64,000 nucleotides of DNA, from assembly GCF_000143845.1 (NCBI RefSeq), contig NC_014363.1, positions 915,186 to 979,185 of the forward strand. The letters are read 5' to 3'. Below the pieces are notes generated by a model. That model searched no databases. It was not told the origin of the DNA and saw nothing but the letters and a program-made list of their open reading frames with translations. Position 1 is the first letter of the stretch, and each line of letters begins with the position of its first letter. This document shows, piece by piece, positions 1 to 7,852 of this stretch. The position numbers and the translations under genes were made by a program. The DNA comes from Olsenella uli DSM 7084. Lineage in GTDB: Bacteria; Actinomycetota; Coriobacteriia; Coriobacteriales; Atopobiaceae.

Positions 1-2
1 GT

Positions 3-59
3 GTGCCGTCCACCGCGCTGACAGGCCTGATTGCTAGGCGCGGCATCGAGTCATCATAA
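3..59 (+). CDS. Possible 3' end of a truncated upstream gene
   Basis: One plus-strand frame is open from the window edge to a TAA at 57-59 (last residues read ...RRGIESS). The stop touches a strong plus-oriented terminator, as expected for the end of a gene. Eighteen codons are too few to identify a product, and the other two frames close earlier. This could be chance. Confidence 0.25.
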   Translation: MPSTALTGLIARRGIESS

Positions 60-91
60 GCGGGGGTCCGGAACGCCGGACCCCCGCTTTT
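59..91 (+). terminator. Rho-independent terminator
   Basis: Perfect 13-bp inverted repeat (59-71 with 76-88), loop AACG, then a short T run (88-91). The T run is on the plus-strand side, so it terminates a gene entering from the left. It also separates that gene from folA, which ends at 190 on the other strand. Confidence 0.85.
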
Positions 92-189
92 CGGCTCGCT
101 CGCCGTGTCCGATGGCCTTCGTCGACCCATCGTGCCTGCCGCTATCGCCGGGCATGCAGTACTTGCTGGTCCGCCGCAGCTGCCGCGCG

Positions 190-735
190 CTACGACCGCC
201 GCTCGTAGGTGACGAACGAGAAGGACACCCCTTCGGGGGTCACTCCGCCAGGCTGGGAGTCAGCAATCTGCCAGGCTGGGTTCTCGTCGAGGTTGGGGAA
301 GTACGCATCTGCCTCCACGACGGTATCGTTCTTGGTGACGTACGCCCTGGAGCAGCGGGGGAGAAGGGCACGGTAGACGCTTTCGCCGCCAATGAGCCAG
401 ACCTTCCCGTCGCCCTCGCCCACGACGGCTCGAAGCGCATCCTCCGGCGTGGTGTACACCTCGTAGCCCGTGCCTCCCCCTCCGCCAGCGTCTCGTCCCG
501 CGCCGTCCGAGCGAGGGTAGCCTGCGCGCTCATAGTGGGCATCATGCGTGATGACCACGTTCCGGCGTCCGACAAGCGGTCCCTTGGGGAAGCTCTCGAA
601 GGTGGTTCGCCCCATGAGGACGGTGCCACCGCGTGTGAGTTCGACGAAGCGGTGCATGTCGGCACGGTTGCGCACGAGCAGGCGCCCGTTGTTGCCGATA
701 CCCCAGTCGCTCGTGACGGAGACGATGGCGTTCAT
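190..735 (-). CDS. folA: Dihydrofolate reductase
   Basis: Reduces dihydrofolate to tetrahydrofolate with NADPH; cytosolic. The 181-aa product has the family length and order: an N-terminal strand with WGIGNNG, then VLMGRTTFESFP, RRNVVITHD, and a late WLIGGESVYRALLP cofactor motif. The frame is open 47 codons further upstream, but the ATG at 735 is preceded by AGGAG and begins exactly where the DHFR fold begins. It lies 130 bp downstream of thyA on the same strand. This is a functional pairing, since thymidylate synthase makes the dihydrofolate that this enzyme recycles. An Asp/Gly-rich insert near the middle (GAGRDAGGGGG) is longer than usual and probably a surface loop. Confidence 0.95.
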   Translation of the reverse strand: MNAIVSVTSDWGIGNNGRLLVRNRADMHRFVELTRGGTVLMGRTTFESFPKGPLVGRRNVVITHDAHYERAGYPRSDGAGRDAGGGGGTGYEVYTTPEDALRAVVGEGDGKVWLIGGESVYRALLPRCSRAYVTKNDTVVEADAYFPNLDENPAWQIADSQPGGVTPEGVSFSFVTYERRS

Positions 736-865
736 GCTGCTCCTTGTCTGTTTTCGGACGGTGCTTCGACCAGCACTCTTGGCAGTGATGGCGCTTGGGC
801 GATGCCTCCGGCCAGCGATGGGCAACCCGGGTGGCACCCCCTTGGCCAGTGGCGGGGATGGGGGG

Positions 866-1714
866 CTACACGGCAATGGGGATGTCCTTGACCTGCGGAC
901 CGTGGTTGTAGTCGCAGACGATGAGGTCGTCGGTCGTGAAGTCGTAGAAATCGTGCACGTCAGGCCTGAGGCTCACCTTGGGTGCGGGGTAGGTCGGCCG
1001 CGCGATGAGCTCGCGCACGATGTCCACGTGACGGTCATAGATGTGCGCGTCAGAGATCATGTGGACCAGCTCGCCGGCGACCATGTCATTTGTCTGCGCG
1101 ACCATCATGAGGAGGATGGCGTACTGGCAGACGTTCCAGTTGTTTGCGGCTAGGATGTCCTGGCTACGCTGAACGAGCAGCATGTTCAGGGACGGGCGCT
1201 CCTCTCCGGGCGTCTGCGTCACGTTGTAGATGACGTTGAAGGCACAGGGGTAGAGGTTCATCTCGGAAAGGTCCGCGAAGGTGTACGTGGAGGTCATGAT
1301 GCGCCTGCTGTATGGATTGCTCCTGAGGTCGAAGAGGACGCGGTCCATCTGGTCCATGTCGCCCTCGGGATAGTGCGATTTCTGGGCGATCTGGTAGCCG
1401 TAGGCCTTGCCGATGGAACCCGACTCGTCGGCCCACTCGTCCCAGATGTGTGAGCTGAGGTCATGGATGTTGTTGGACTTCTTCTGGTAGATCCAGAGCA
1501 CCTCGTCCATGGCACTCCTGAGGGCCGTGCGGCGCAACGTGAGAGCGGGAAACTCCTCGCGCAGGTCATAGCGGTTGCATACGCCAAACTGCTTGATGGT
1601 GTAGGCGGGCGTGCCGTCCTCCCAGTGCGGGCGGACCCTCTGACCCTCGGTCGTCGTGCCGCGCTCGATGATGTCCGTGCACATCCGGACAAAGATGTCA
1701 TCGGCTCTGCTCAT
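866..1714 (-). CDS. thyA: Thymidylate synthase ThyA
   Basis: Methylates dUMP to dTMP using methylene-tetrahydrofolate. The 282-aa product carries the catalytic cysteine in MNLYPCAFNV, then QRSQDILAANNWNV and SDAHIYDRHVDIVREL. The PFNI segment of classical ThyA reads NNWNV here and the Cys motif is LYPCAF rather than LPPCH. That resembles the divergent Bacillus/phage phi3T ThyA branch rather than the E. coli type; this comparison is from memory. The start at 1714 has GGAGGC 5 nt upstream, and a 22-codon upstream extension lacks family similarity. Probably cotranscribed with folA. Confidence 0.95.
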   Translation of the reverse strand: MSRADDIFVRMCTDIIERGTTTEGQRVRPHWEDGTPAYTIKQFGVCNRYDLREEFPALTLRRTALRSAMDEVLWIYQKKSNNIHDLSSHIWDEWADESGSIGKAYGYQIAQKSHYPEGDMDQMDRVLFDLRSNPYSRRIMTSTYTFADLSEMNLYPCAFNVIYNVTQTPGEERPSLNMLLVQRSQDILAANNWNVCQYAILLMMVAQTNDMVAGELVHMISDAHIYDRHVDIVRELIARPTYPAPKVSLRPDVHDFYDFTTDDLIVCDYNHGPQVKDIPIAV

Positions 1715-1842
1715 GCTGTCGCCTCCGTGCGTCGCGTGGTCGAAGGGGCCTGTGGAAGGATCCGTGGAGGGGGCTCGCACGGAAAGGCCGGGATATGAAG
1801 AGATCGAGATATGGGGGTTTCCTCGGTGTGGCGCAAAGGGCC

Positions 1843-2223
1843 CTAGGACAGGCTGCTGGTCGAGAGGGTCCCCGAGCCATATCCCGAACCAAGCCTGCCG
1901 TCCTCCCGCACGAGCTCCTCGAGCCTCTCGTACACGTCCCCGTCGTCGTAGTCGTCGTAGCGGCGGCGACCATAGTCGTAATCGTCGTACAGGCCGTTGT
2001 TGATGCCATACGCTACCGCCGTGATCATGTCGCTGACACAGCTGCCCACGCTCAGGGAGAGCGCGAGGAGCGCCGCGAGGCCCACCGCCGCAATGACATA
2101 GGGCTTGGAGCCGGAGTTGGCGTTGTCGGCTGAGGTCGTGGCCGAGGCCGTCTCGATGATGGGGGTGCCGGCCTGCTGGTGCTCGGTTGCTTGCGAGCAG
2201 GTGCTCTCAGTCTCTGCTGCCAT
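1843..2223 (-). CDS. Small single-pass membrane protein, Tyr/Asp-rich tail
   Basis: I do not recognise a family. The 126-aa product has a Ser/Thr/Ala-rich N-terminus of about 40 residues, one hydrophobic helix (PYVIAAVGLAALLALSLSVG, about residues 41-60) and a tail of alternating Asp, Tyr and Arg (YDDYDYGRRRYDDYDD) before an acidic ELVRED segment. The ATG at 2223 has AAAGGA at good spacing. It sits between thyA and a NUDIX gene on the same strand, which gives no hint of its job. The tail could bind cations or nucleic acid, but that is only composition. Confidence 0.7.
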   Translation of the reverse strand: MAAETESTCSQATEHQQAGTPIIETASATTSADNANSGSKPYVIAAVGLAALLALSLSVGSCVSDMITAVAYGINNGLYDDYDYGRRRYDDYDDGDVYERLEELVREDGRLGSGYGSGTLSTSSLS

Positions 2224-2308
2224 GTCTGGTCCTTTCGTAGCGAGTGCCCCAAAGGGCACGGGTGCGTGTTGGGTGCGCTCCCTGCAGTTCACCTGCGCTC
2301 CGTGGGGC

Positions 2309-2728
2309 CTAGAGGTGCGCCACGGAGAAGATCTCCTCCCATGCGACGCCCAGACCCATGACGAGGCCACGGTCCGCGGGGAGCCACTCCACTGACATGA
2401 GGTCGTCTCGGCCCATCCAGCGGGTGTCCCTGTGCTCGAGCGATTGGGGCTCCTCACCCTCGGCGAGCGTCGCCACGTAGCAGTCCATGTGCAGGTGGAA
2501 GTCGGGGTAGTCGTAGTCCACGGTGTCCAGGTACCACATCGTAGAGAGCTTGCAACCCAGCTCCTCCCGGACCTCGCGCCTGAGCGCGGACTCCGCTGTC
2601 TCACCGGGCTCGACCTTCCCGCCGGGGAACTCCCAGCCGCCCGCTAGCGCACCGCATCCACGCTGCGCGCAGAAAACCCGCCCGTTGCGTTCGATGATGG
2701 CCGCAACCACGTGGATCGTCTCTGCCAT
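2309..2728 (-). CDS. NUDIX hydrolase (MutT-like nucleotide pyrophosphohydrolase)
   Basis: Hydrolyses a nucleoside-triphosphate-like substrate, most likely cleaning up oxidised nucleotides such as 8-oxo-dGTP or acting on (d)CTP. The 139-aa product has a complete NUDIX box GX5EX7REXXEEXG (GGKVEPGETAESALRREVREELG), about residues 36-58, within the typical VVAAII...EFPGGK fold. The ATG at 2728 is preceded by AAAGGA; a 9-codon upstream extension is unlikely. The substrate cannot be settled from sequence; the short single-domain form fits MutT or the E. coli CTP-pyrophosphohydrolase relatives. Confidence 0.9.
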   Translation of the reverse strand: MAETIHVVAAIIERNGRVFCAQRGCGALAGGWEFPGGKVEPGETAESALRREVREELGCKLSTMWYLDTVDYDYPDFHLHMDCYVATLAEGEEPQSLEHRDTRWMGRDDLMSVEWLPADRGLVMGLGVAWEEIFSVAHL

Positions 2729-2908
2729 TGGGTATCCTTTCGTTCGGCGCACCACCCGATTCTACCCGTGTGGCCGTGCCAGGCGCCCCTTTCGGGCGAG
2801 CCCACAGAAGCACAGCGCAATTGGCAAGCGATTATGGGGGGCCGAGATGCCTATCCCGCCTATCGCTTCCTGGTCACTCTCGACTCCGACGCGTCCGACT
2901 AGGGAGTC

Positions 2909-3625
2909 TCACGCGTCCTGCAGCATCACGGTGGCGAAGGGTCCTCCCTCCGGGCGCGAGAGCTCGACGGTGCGGCCCGACGCACAGGAGGACACCCGTG
3001 GCACGATCGTGTCGCCGGAGAGGGCCATGCTCTGGTACTGCACGGATATGCGGTGCAGGTCAAGGGAGATGCCCAGCTCGTCGAGGGCCGCGAGGGCCAT
3101 GGAGATATAGCGTGCGTTGTTGACGTGGCGGTTGGTGTCGAGCTGCTGCTCGTCCACGACGATGGGACTCGTCTCGACGAAGGGCCCCTCGACGGGGATC
3201 CTGCGTCGTGTCGCAGGCATGTCGAGACGCCCCTCCCCAGACAGGTAGGCCCTCTGAGAGTCAGGGATGCGCACGGGGCGGCATGCCTCGGTGTCGAAGA
3301 CGAACCAGAGGGAGTCAGCTCGCACGAGGGTGTTTCCGACCTGGTCGTTGATGGTGAAGTTACGTGACGCCAGGGCACGCCTGAGCCCGTAGCACCAAGT
3401 GCTCACGGTGATGTCGTCACCGAAGGAGGGGAGTTCGCCTATCTCTATCTGCCAGGCCGAGATGAACCACGCGTAATGGTCGGCCGCCATCCTGGCCAGT
3501 CCCAGCCCCAGGCTCTCGGAGTGGAACGTCGAGCAGTCCTGCAGGTAGTTGACCAGACCCAGGATCGAGAGCCGACCCGTCTCGTCGCATTCGCTGTAGC
3601 GAACGCGGCTGTCGAATGAGTACAT
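2909..3625 (-). CDS. Acyl-ACP thioesterase
   Basis: Releases fatty acids from acyl carrier protein; cytosolic, lipid metabolism. The 238-aa product has the double hot-dog layout of the FatA/FatB-related bacterial family: an N-terminal half starting YSFDSRVRYSECDETGRL and a second half with DTNRHVNNARYISMAL, which contains the catalytic Asn and His. The start at 3625 has GGAGGT 3 nt upstream. The frame remains open far upstream (to 4846), but that extension is the antisense of the next gene and is not coding. Divergent from the oxidoreductase gene at 3767. Confidence 0.9.
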   Translation of the reverse strand: MYSFDSRVRYSECDETGRLSILGLVNYLQDCSTFHSESLGLGLARMAADHYAWFISAWQIEIGELPSFGDDITVSTWCYGLRRALASRNFTINDQVGNTLVRADSLWFVFDTEACRPVRIPDSQRAYLSGEGRLDMPATRRRIPVEGPFVETSPIVVDEQQLDTNRHVNNARYISMALAALDELGISLDLHRISVQYQSMALSGDTIVPRVSSCASGRTVELSRPEGGPFATVMLQDA

Positions 3626-3716
3626 GGGACCTCCGTCCGTGTCGTCCGTACGCGAGCAATTATGCCCCTTGCACGTGGCACAGCTTGCGAAATCGACGTA
3701 TCCTGAACCTGTCATC

Positions 3717-3738
3717 CCCACATGCGTGCATGGGGGAT
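3717..3738. other. Inverted repeat in a divergent promoter gap
   Basis: CCCC-A-CATGC, GT, GCATGGGG forms a stem with one bulged A in the 141-bp gap between the divergent thioesterase and oxidoreductase genes, just before the latter's ribosome site. It may be an operator or an RNA hairpin; nothing decides between these. Confidence 0.35.
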
Positions 3739-3766
3739 GGGGCGGATGCGACCAAAGGGGGACCGT

Positions 3767-4831
3767 ATGCCAGCCGTGAGGTTTGCGACCATTGGCAGGG
3801 GCGCCATCGTAGAGCGTTTCCTGGACGCCCTGGCCCAGAGCGGAGCTGCCGAGTTCGTCGCAGCCTACTCGCGTGACGGGGCCTCGGCATGCGAGTTCGC
3901 GCGTGCGCACGGTGCATCCCTCTGGTTCGGTGACCTGGATGCCCTCGCCGCCAGTCCGGAGGTCGATGCCGTGTACGTGGCCAGTCCCAACGCCCTGCAC
4001 GTCCCCCAGGCCCTGCGGCTTGTTCGGTCGGGCAAGCATGTGCTGGTCGAGAAGGCCCTGGGTTCCAACGAGCGCGAGGCCCGCCTGCTTCTCACGTGTG
4101 CCAGGGAGAGGGACGTCGTTGCGCTCGAGGCCATGCGCAACATCCACGGCCCTGGGTTTGCGGCGGTCGAGGGCATGCTCGCCGACGTGGGAGAGCCCCG
4201 CCTCGCGCGACTGTGCTTCTCCAAGGTGACGTCGCGCATCTCTCGCCTGAGGGCGCGCGAGCGCGTCAACGTCTTCGATCCCCACCTCTCCGAGGGCTCC
4301 CTCATGGACATCGGCGTCTACTGCGTCGAGCCGGCCGTCGCGCTCTTCGGTGCGCCGCGCACGGTCAGCGCCGTGGGTGTCACGGCTGCGGTGGGCGGCG
4401 TCGCGCCGACGGACCGCTTCGCCACGATCGATCTGGCGGGGCAGGTGACGTTGGGTTACGAGGGAAAGGTCGTGGGCCTCTCCTTTGGCAAGGTCTCGAA
4501 CGGCCTCTTGGACTGCGAGGTCCAGGGCGAGCGGGGCACGCTCGCCTTTGGCGAGACCTGCCGCATCGATCACCTCTCGTTTACGCCGCACGTGGACAGG
4601 GGCATGGTCTTCACGGAGACCGCAGGGACCATGGCAGCCCCGCGGTCCCTCGACATCGCCGAGAACGACATGGTCTACGAGCTGGAGGTCTTTGTCGCCG
4701 CCGTGCGCGGCGATGCGTCCGCGCTGGCGAGGGTGGCCTGGGCCCAGGAGGTGACGCTCTCGTCGCTTGCCGTCATGGACGAGGCGCGACGCCAGATGGG
4801 CGTGAGGTTTCCGGCGGACGACGAGGCGTAG
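3767..4831 (+). CDS. Gfo/Idh/MocA family NAD(P)-dependent oxidoreductase
   Basis: Probably oxidises or reduces a sugar, inositol or related polyol; the substrate is unknown. The 354-aa product has an N-terminal Rossmann fold (ATIGRGAIVERF, residues 6-17) and the family segments VDAVYVASPNALH, HVLVEKALG and GSLMDIGVYCVE. The usual EKP motif reads EKA here, which changes a conserved proline next to the active-site lysine. The ATG at 3767 has an AAAGGGGG ribosome site. Its 3' end overlaps the convergent lipid kinase gene by 59 bp. Confidence 0.9.
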   Translation: MPAVRFATIGRGAIVERFLDALAQSGAAEFVAAYSRDGASACEFARAHGASLWFGDLDALAASPEVDAVYVASPNALHVPQALRLVRSGKHVLVEKALGSNEREARLLLTCARERDVVALEAMRNIHGPGFAAVEGMLADVGEPRLARLCFSKVTSRISRLRARERVNVFDPHLSEGSLMDIGVYCVEPAVALFGAPRTVSAVGVTAAVGGVAPTDRFATIDLAGQVTLGYEGKVVGLSFGKVSNGLLDCEVQGERGTLAFGETCRIDHLSFTPHVDRGMVFTETAGTMAAPRSLDIAENDMVYELEVFVAAVRGDASALARVAWAQEVTLSSLAVMDEARRQMGVRFPADDEA

Positions 4832-5753
4832 CCCCGTTGGGGACATACCTGCTCACGCCATCGACGATCAAGCGGTTGCAGCCACCGATGACGTGGGCGT
4901 CGTAGGCGTCGATGGTGCCTGGCATGGCCTCGCCGTCCACCTGGAGCGGGATGGGCCGCGAGGACCTCACCTGGACGGAGGCCCCCGTGAACTGCTCGAT
5001 GCAGGGCCTCCCTATGACCCTCCCGCTGCGGTCGACGAGGCTCGCGAACACTGGACGCAGCAGGTGCACGGCATCGGAGGTCTCGAGCACGATGACGTCG
5101 AGGAGCCCGTCGGTCATGCTGCAGTTGGGGACGACCTCGATCTCGCCCTGGATCATCGCGTTGTTGGCGACGATGCAGGCTATGCCGTCACGCTCGTGGG
5201 TGACCCCATCGACGGTGATGGAGAAGCGCGCCACCTCGGGCCGGGGGTTGGCGAGCGCTGCGGCAAAGTAGGCGGCCTCGCCCATGAGCTTCTTGTTGGG
5301 GACCGCCGCCGCCATGATCTGCGCGTCGAAGCCCGAGCCAGCCATGAGCCCGAAGCCACGCGTGCGCGCACGTCCGTCGCCGTCCACCCAGCCGATCTCG
5401 CCCAGGTCGGTCCGGATGGTCCTTCCCTGCCGACAGGCATGCGCGATCGCCGAGGGCTCCGAGGCACAGCCCAGGTTCTTGAAGAGGAGGTTGGCGGTCC
5501 CGGAGGGGAAGACGCAGGTGGGGACGTCGCGACCGCGAAGCTCGAAGAGCAGGCTCGTGATCGTCCCGTCACCACCGGACGCCACCACCAGGTCGAAGGA
5601 CTCGGCATCGGAGAGGATCTCCCTCGCGCCTGCGCCATCAGGCAGGACGCGCAACACGCATTCGTCACCCTGCGAGACGAGTGCGCGCTCGAACTCGAAG
5701 ACCGCGTCAGAGCCAAAGCCCGACTTCGCGTTATGGACGATGAGGCTGCGCAC
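4773..5753 (-). CDS. Diacylglycerol kinase / YegS-type lipid kinase
   Basis: ATP-dependent kinase of the diacylglycerol kinase catalytic superfamily, likely phosphorylating diacylglycerol or a related lipid at the membrane surface. The 326-aa product begins with a Rossmann-like strand (RSLIVHNAKSG), then the nucleotide-binding GGDGT motif (VVASGGDGTITSLLFEL, about residue 60) and FPSGTANLLFKNLG in place of the usual GT-N-D-F segment. I chose GTG 5753 because GGAGGTAAC precedes it and the fold starts there. ATG 5780 and GTG 5798 lie upstream in frame with poorer ribosome sites. The C-terminal Pro/Arg tail overlaps the convergent gene ending at 4831. Confidence 0.88.
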   Translation of the reverse strand: MRSLIVHNAKSGFGSDAVFEFERALVSQGDECVLRVLPDGAGAREILSDAESFDLVVASGGDGTITSLLFELRGRDVPTCVFPSGTANLLFKNLGCASEPSAIAHACRQGRTIRTDLGEIGWVDGDGRARTRGFGLMAGSGFDAQIMAAAVPNKKLMGEAAYFAAALANPRPEVARFSITVDGVTHERDGIACIVANNAMIQGEIEVVPNCSMTDGLLDVIVLETSDAVHLLRPVFASLVDRSGRVIGRPCIEQFTGASVQVRSSRPIPLQVDGEAMPGTIDAYDAHVIGGCNRLIVDGVSRYVPNGATPRRPPETSRPSGVAPRP

Positions 5754-5824
5754 GTTACCTCCAGATGGCTTCTGTATCATGTCCTGTTGGCGCGCCACCC
5801 TGGTGGCGCCGCCCCTGACTTGTG

Positions 5825-6994
5825 ATGTTAGCCATTTTCATTCCCGGGACGAATCGAGAGCCTGTGTACATTTCTGACCACGAGGGACTGACCACGTTCT
5901 GCAAGCGTGTCGCGACCTCCAGAGTTCTGGCCATCGACACCGAGTTCCTCCGAGAGAGGACCTACTTTCCGCGGCTGTGCCTCATCCAGGCCGCAACCCC
6001 TGATGAGTCCGCGGCAATCGACCCCATCCTCATCGATGACCTCTCTCCTCTCGCGAGGCTCCTTACGGACGAATCGATCACCAAGGTGTTCCATGCCTGC
6101 TCACAGGACCTCGAGGTCATCTACGACGCCCTGCACTGCGTGCCCGGGCCCATCTTCGACACGCAGCTGGCCGCAGCCTTCCTGGGCCATCGCCAGCAGA
6201 TAGGCTACGGAGCGCTCGTCGACGCCTGCTGTGGCGTCCGCCTCCCCAAGGCGGAGTCCCTCACCGACTGGTCCCGCCGTCCGCTCGACGCCGAGCAGCT
6301 CGCCTACGCCGAGGATGACGTTCGCTACCTCCCGGGCATCTACGACCAGATGATGGCGGAACTCATCATGAGGGACCGTCTCCCCTGGCTTGCGCCCGAG
6401 ATGGCCGAGCTCGTCTCGCCCGCACATTTCATGCGCGTCCCCGAGGAGGCATACCTGCACCTCAGGCGCTCGGGCTCCCTGACGCGCCGCCAGCTCGCGA
6501 TAGCGCGCGAGGTCTGCGCCTGGCGCGAGAGCGCCGCCGCGCGCCGTGACGTCCCGCGCAAGTGGGTCGTCTCGGACGAGCTGATCGTCGAGGCCTGCAA
6601 GCGCGCTCCACGCACGCTTGACCGCCTGCGACGCATCCGTGGCGCCGAGTCCCTGGGCGAGCGCGACGCCAAGGCCCTCATCGAGGCTGTCGGGCGTGGT
6701 GCCTCCTGCCCTGCGGAGAAGTGCCCGTCGGCCAGGCGCAAGGACCGTCCCTCTCCCGACACGGAGAGCGTCATCGACCTGATGTACGCGATGCTGCGCC
6801 TGGTCGCCGAGAGGAGCGGCGTCGCGACACAGCTCATAGCGACCCGCGATGACCTGCTCGAGTTCGTCTCGCACCGCGAGGAGAGCCGCCTTGCCCACTC
6901 GTGGCGCTACGAGCTCGCCGGCAGGCAGCTTACCGATCTGCTCGAAGGCAAGGTGGGACTGACCGTCAAGGACGGTCGGGTCGAGACGCTCTGA
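5825..6994 (+). CDS. rnd: Ribonuclease D
   Basis: 3'-5' exoribonuclease in tRNA and RNA 3'-end maturation. The product (389 aa from ATG 5825) has the DEDD exonuclease motifs: DTEF in the first motif, HACSQDLEV in the second, and YAEDDVRYLPGIY (DDxxY) in the third. An HRDC domain (RRQLAIAREVCAWRE...RKWVVSDE) follows, and a Cys/Lys-rich stretch precedes the C-terminal region. The start is uncertain. GTG 5822 and ATG 5825 have no good ribosome site, and GTG 5864, just before YISDHEGL, matches where the family usually starts. Divergent from the lipid kinase with a 71-bp gap. Confidence 0.92.
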   Translation: MLAIFIPGTNREPVYISDHEGLTTFCKRVATSRVLAIDTEFLRERTYFPRLCLIQAATPDESAAIDPILIDDLSPLARLLTDESITKVFHACSQDLEVIYDALHCVPGPIFDTQLAAAFLGHRQQIGYGALVDACCGVRLPKAESLTDWSRRPLDAEQLAYAEDDVRYLPGIYDQMMAELIMRDRLPWLAPEMAELVSPAHFMRVPEEAYLHLRRSGSLTRRQLAIAREVCAWRESAAARRDVPRKWVVSDELIVEACKRAPRTLDRLRRIRGAESLGERDAKALIEAVGRGASCPAEKCPSARRKDRPSPDTESVIDLMYAMLRLVAERSGVATQLIATRDDLLEFVSHREESRLAHSWRYELAGRQLTDLLEGKVGLTVKDGRVETL

Positions 6995-7137
6995 CGCCCA
7001 CTGATTGGGCAGGGGGCTCTTCTGGCGCGAATTGCCATCCGTCGCGTCGTGTAGAGTGCCTCCTGATGGCGTGGGCCGCACGCAGGTGGGGTACAAGGAG
7101 GACAGCTGCGTCCCTCTCGACTGATTGGAGCCACCAC

Positions 7138-7845
7138 ATGCCCTATGGGATCGGATATGGTTATGGGCTTGGGTACGACATGACCTACATCGCGATCGTC
7201 GTCGTATCGATGGTCCTCGGCCTCTTGACCCAGTGGTACATCAACTCGTCCTACAAGAGGTGGTCCAGGGTCCCCACCTCATTCGGTACGACGGGCGCCG
7301 AGGTCGCCCGTCGCATGCTCGACGAGAATGGCGCCTCGGCCGTTGGGATCGGCCACGTCGCGGGACACCTCAGTGACTACTTTGACCCCCGTGACAACAA
7401 CCTGCATCTCTCCGAGGAGAACTACGAGGGAGGCTCCGTCGCCTCTGTCGCAGTTGCCTGCCATGAGGCGGGCCATGCCGTCCAGACGGCGCGCGGCTTC
7501 GCGTTCGGTCGCTTTCGCACCGCCATGGTTCCGCTGGTGAACGTCACGCAACAGGCGTGGGCGGTCCTCCTGTTTCTGGGCCTCGTCTTGAACTTCACGG
7601 GCCTGGTTCAGCTCGGCGTGTTCCTCTTCGCCTTCACGGTGCTGTTCCAGCTGGTCACCCTTCCCGTCGAGATAGATGCCTCCCGTCGTGCGGTCGCCTA
7701 CCTTTCGGCGTCGGGTTCCGGCATTGACGAGCGTGGCGCACGCCAGGTTCTCACGGCCGCTGCCCTCACGTACGTGTCTGCGGCGCTCGTGTCCATCCTC
7801 CAGCTCGTCTACCTGATGGGTCGGGCTGACAGGAGAGGTCGTTAG
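7138..7845 (+). CDS. Membrane zinc metallopeptidase (Zn_peptidase_2, YugP-like)
   Basis: Predicted membrane-embedded protease with an unknown substrate. The 235-aa product has a Gly/Tyr-rich start, a first helix (MTYIAIVVVSMVLGLL), the zinc motif HEAGH (residues about 109-113), two central helices (AWAVLLFLGLVLNFTG and GVFLFAFTVLFQLV), EIDASRRAVAYL with the likely third ligand, and a final helix. The ATG at 7138 has TTGGAG 8 nt upstream. It is 7 bp before xseA and so probably heads the operon peptidase-xseA-xseB-HIT. Confidence 0.9.
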   Translation: MPYGIGYGYGLGYDMTYIAIVVVSMVLGLLTQWYINSSYKRWSRVPTSFGTTGAEVARRMLDENGASAVGIGHVAGHLSDYFDPRDNNLHLSEENYEGGSVASVAVACHEAGHAVQTARGFAFGRFRTAMVPLVNVTQQAWAVLLFLGLVLNFTGLVQLGVFLFAFTVLFQLVTLPVEIDASRRAVAYLSASGSGIDERGARQVLTAAALTYVSAALVSILQLVYLMGRADRRGR

Positions 7846-7852
7846 GAGTCTT

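Noticed and set aside
3626-4846. Long upstream extension of the thioesterase reading frame on the minus strand
   Set aside because: It is exactly antisense to the oxidoreductase gene, has no family similarity, and the thioesterase has a clear ribosome site at 3625. High GC leaves such frames open by chance.
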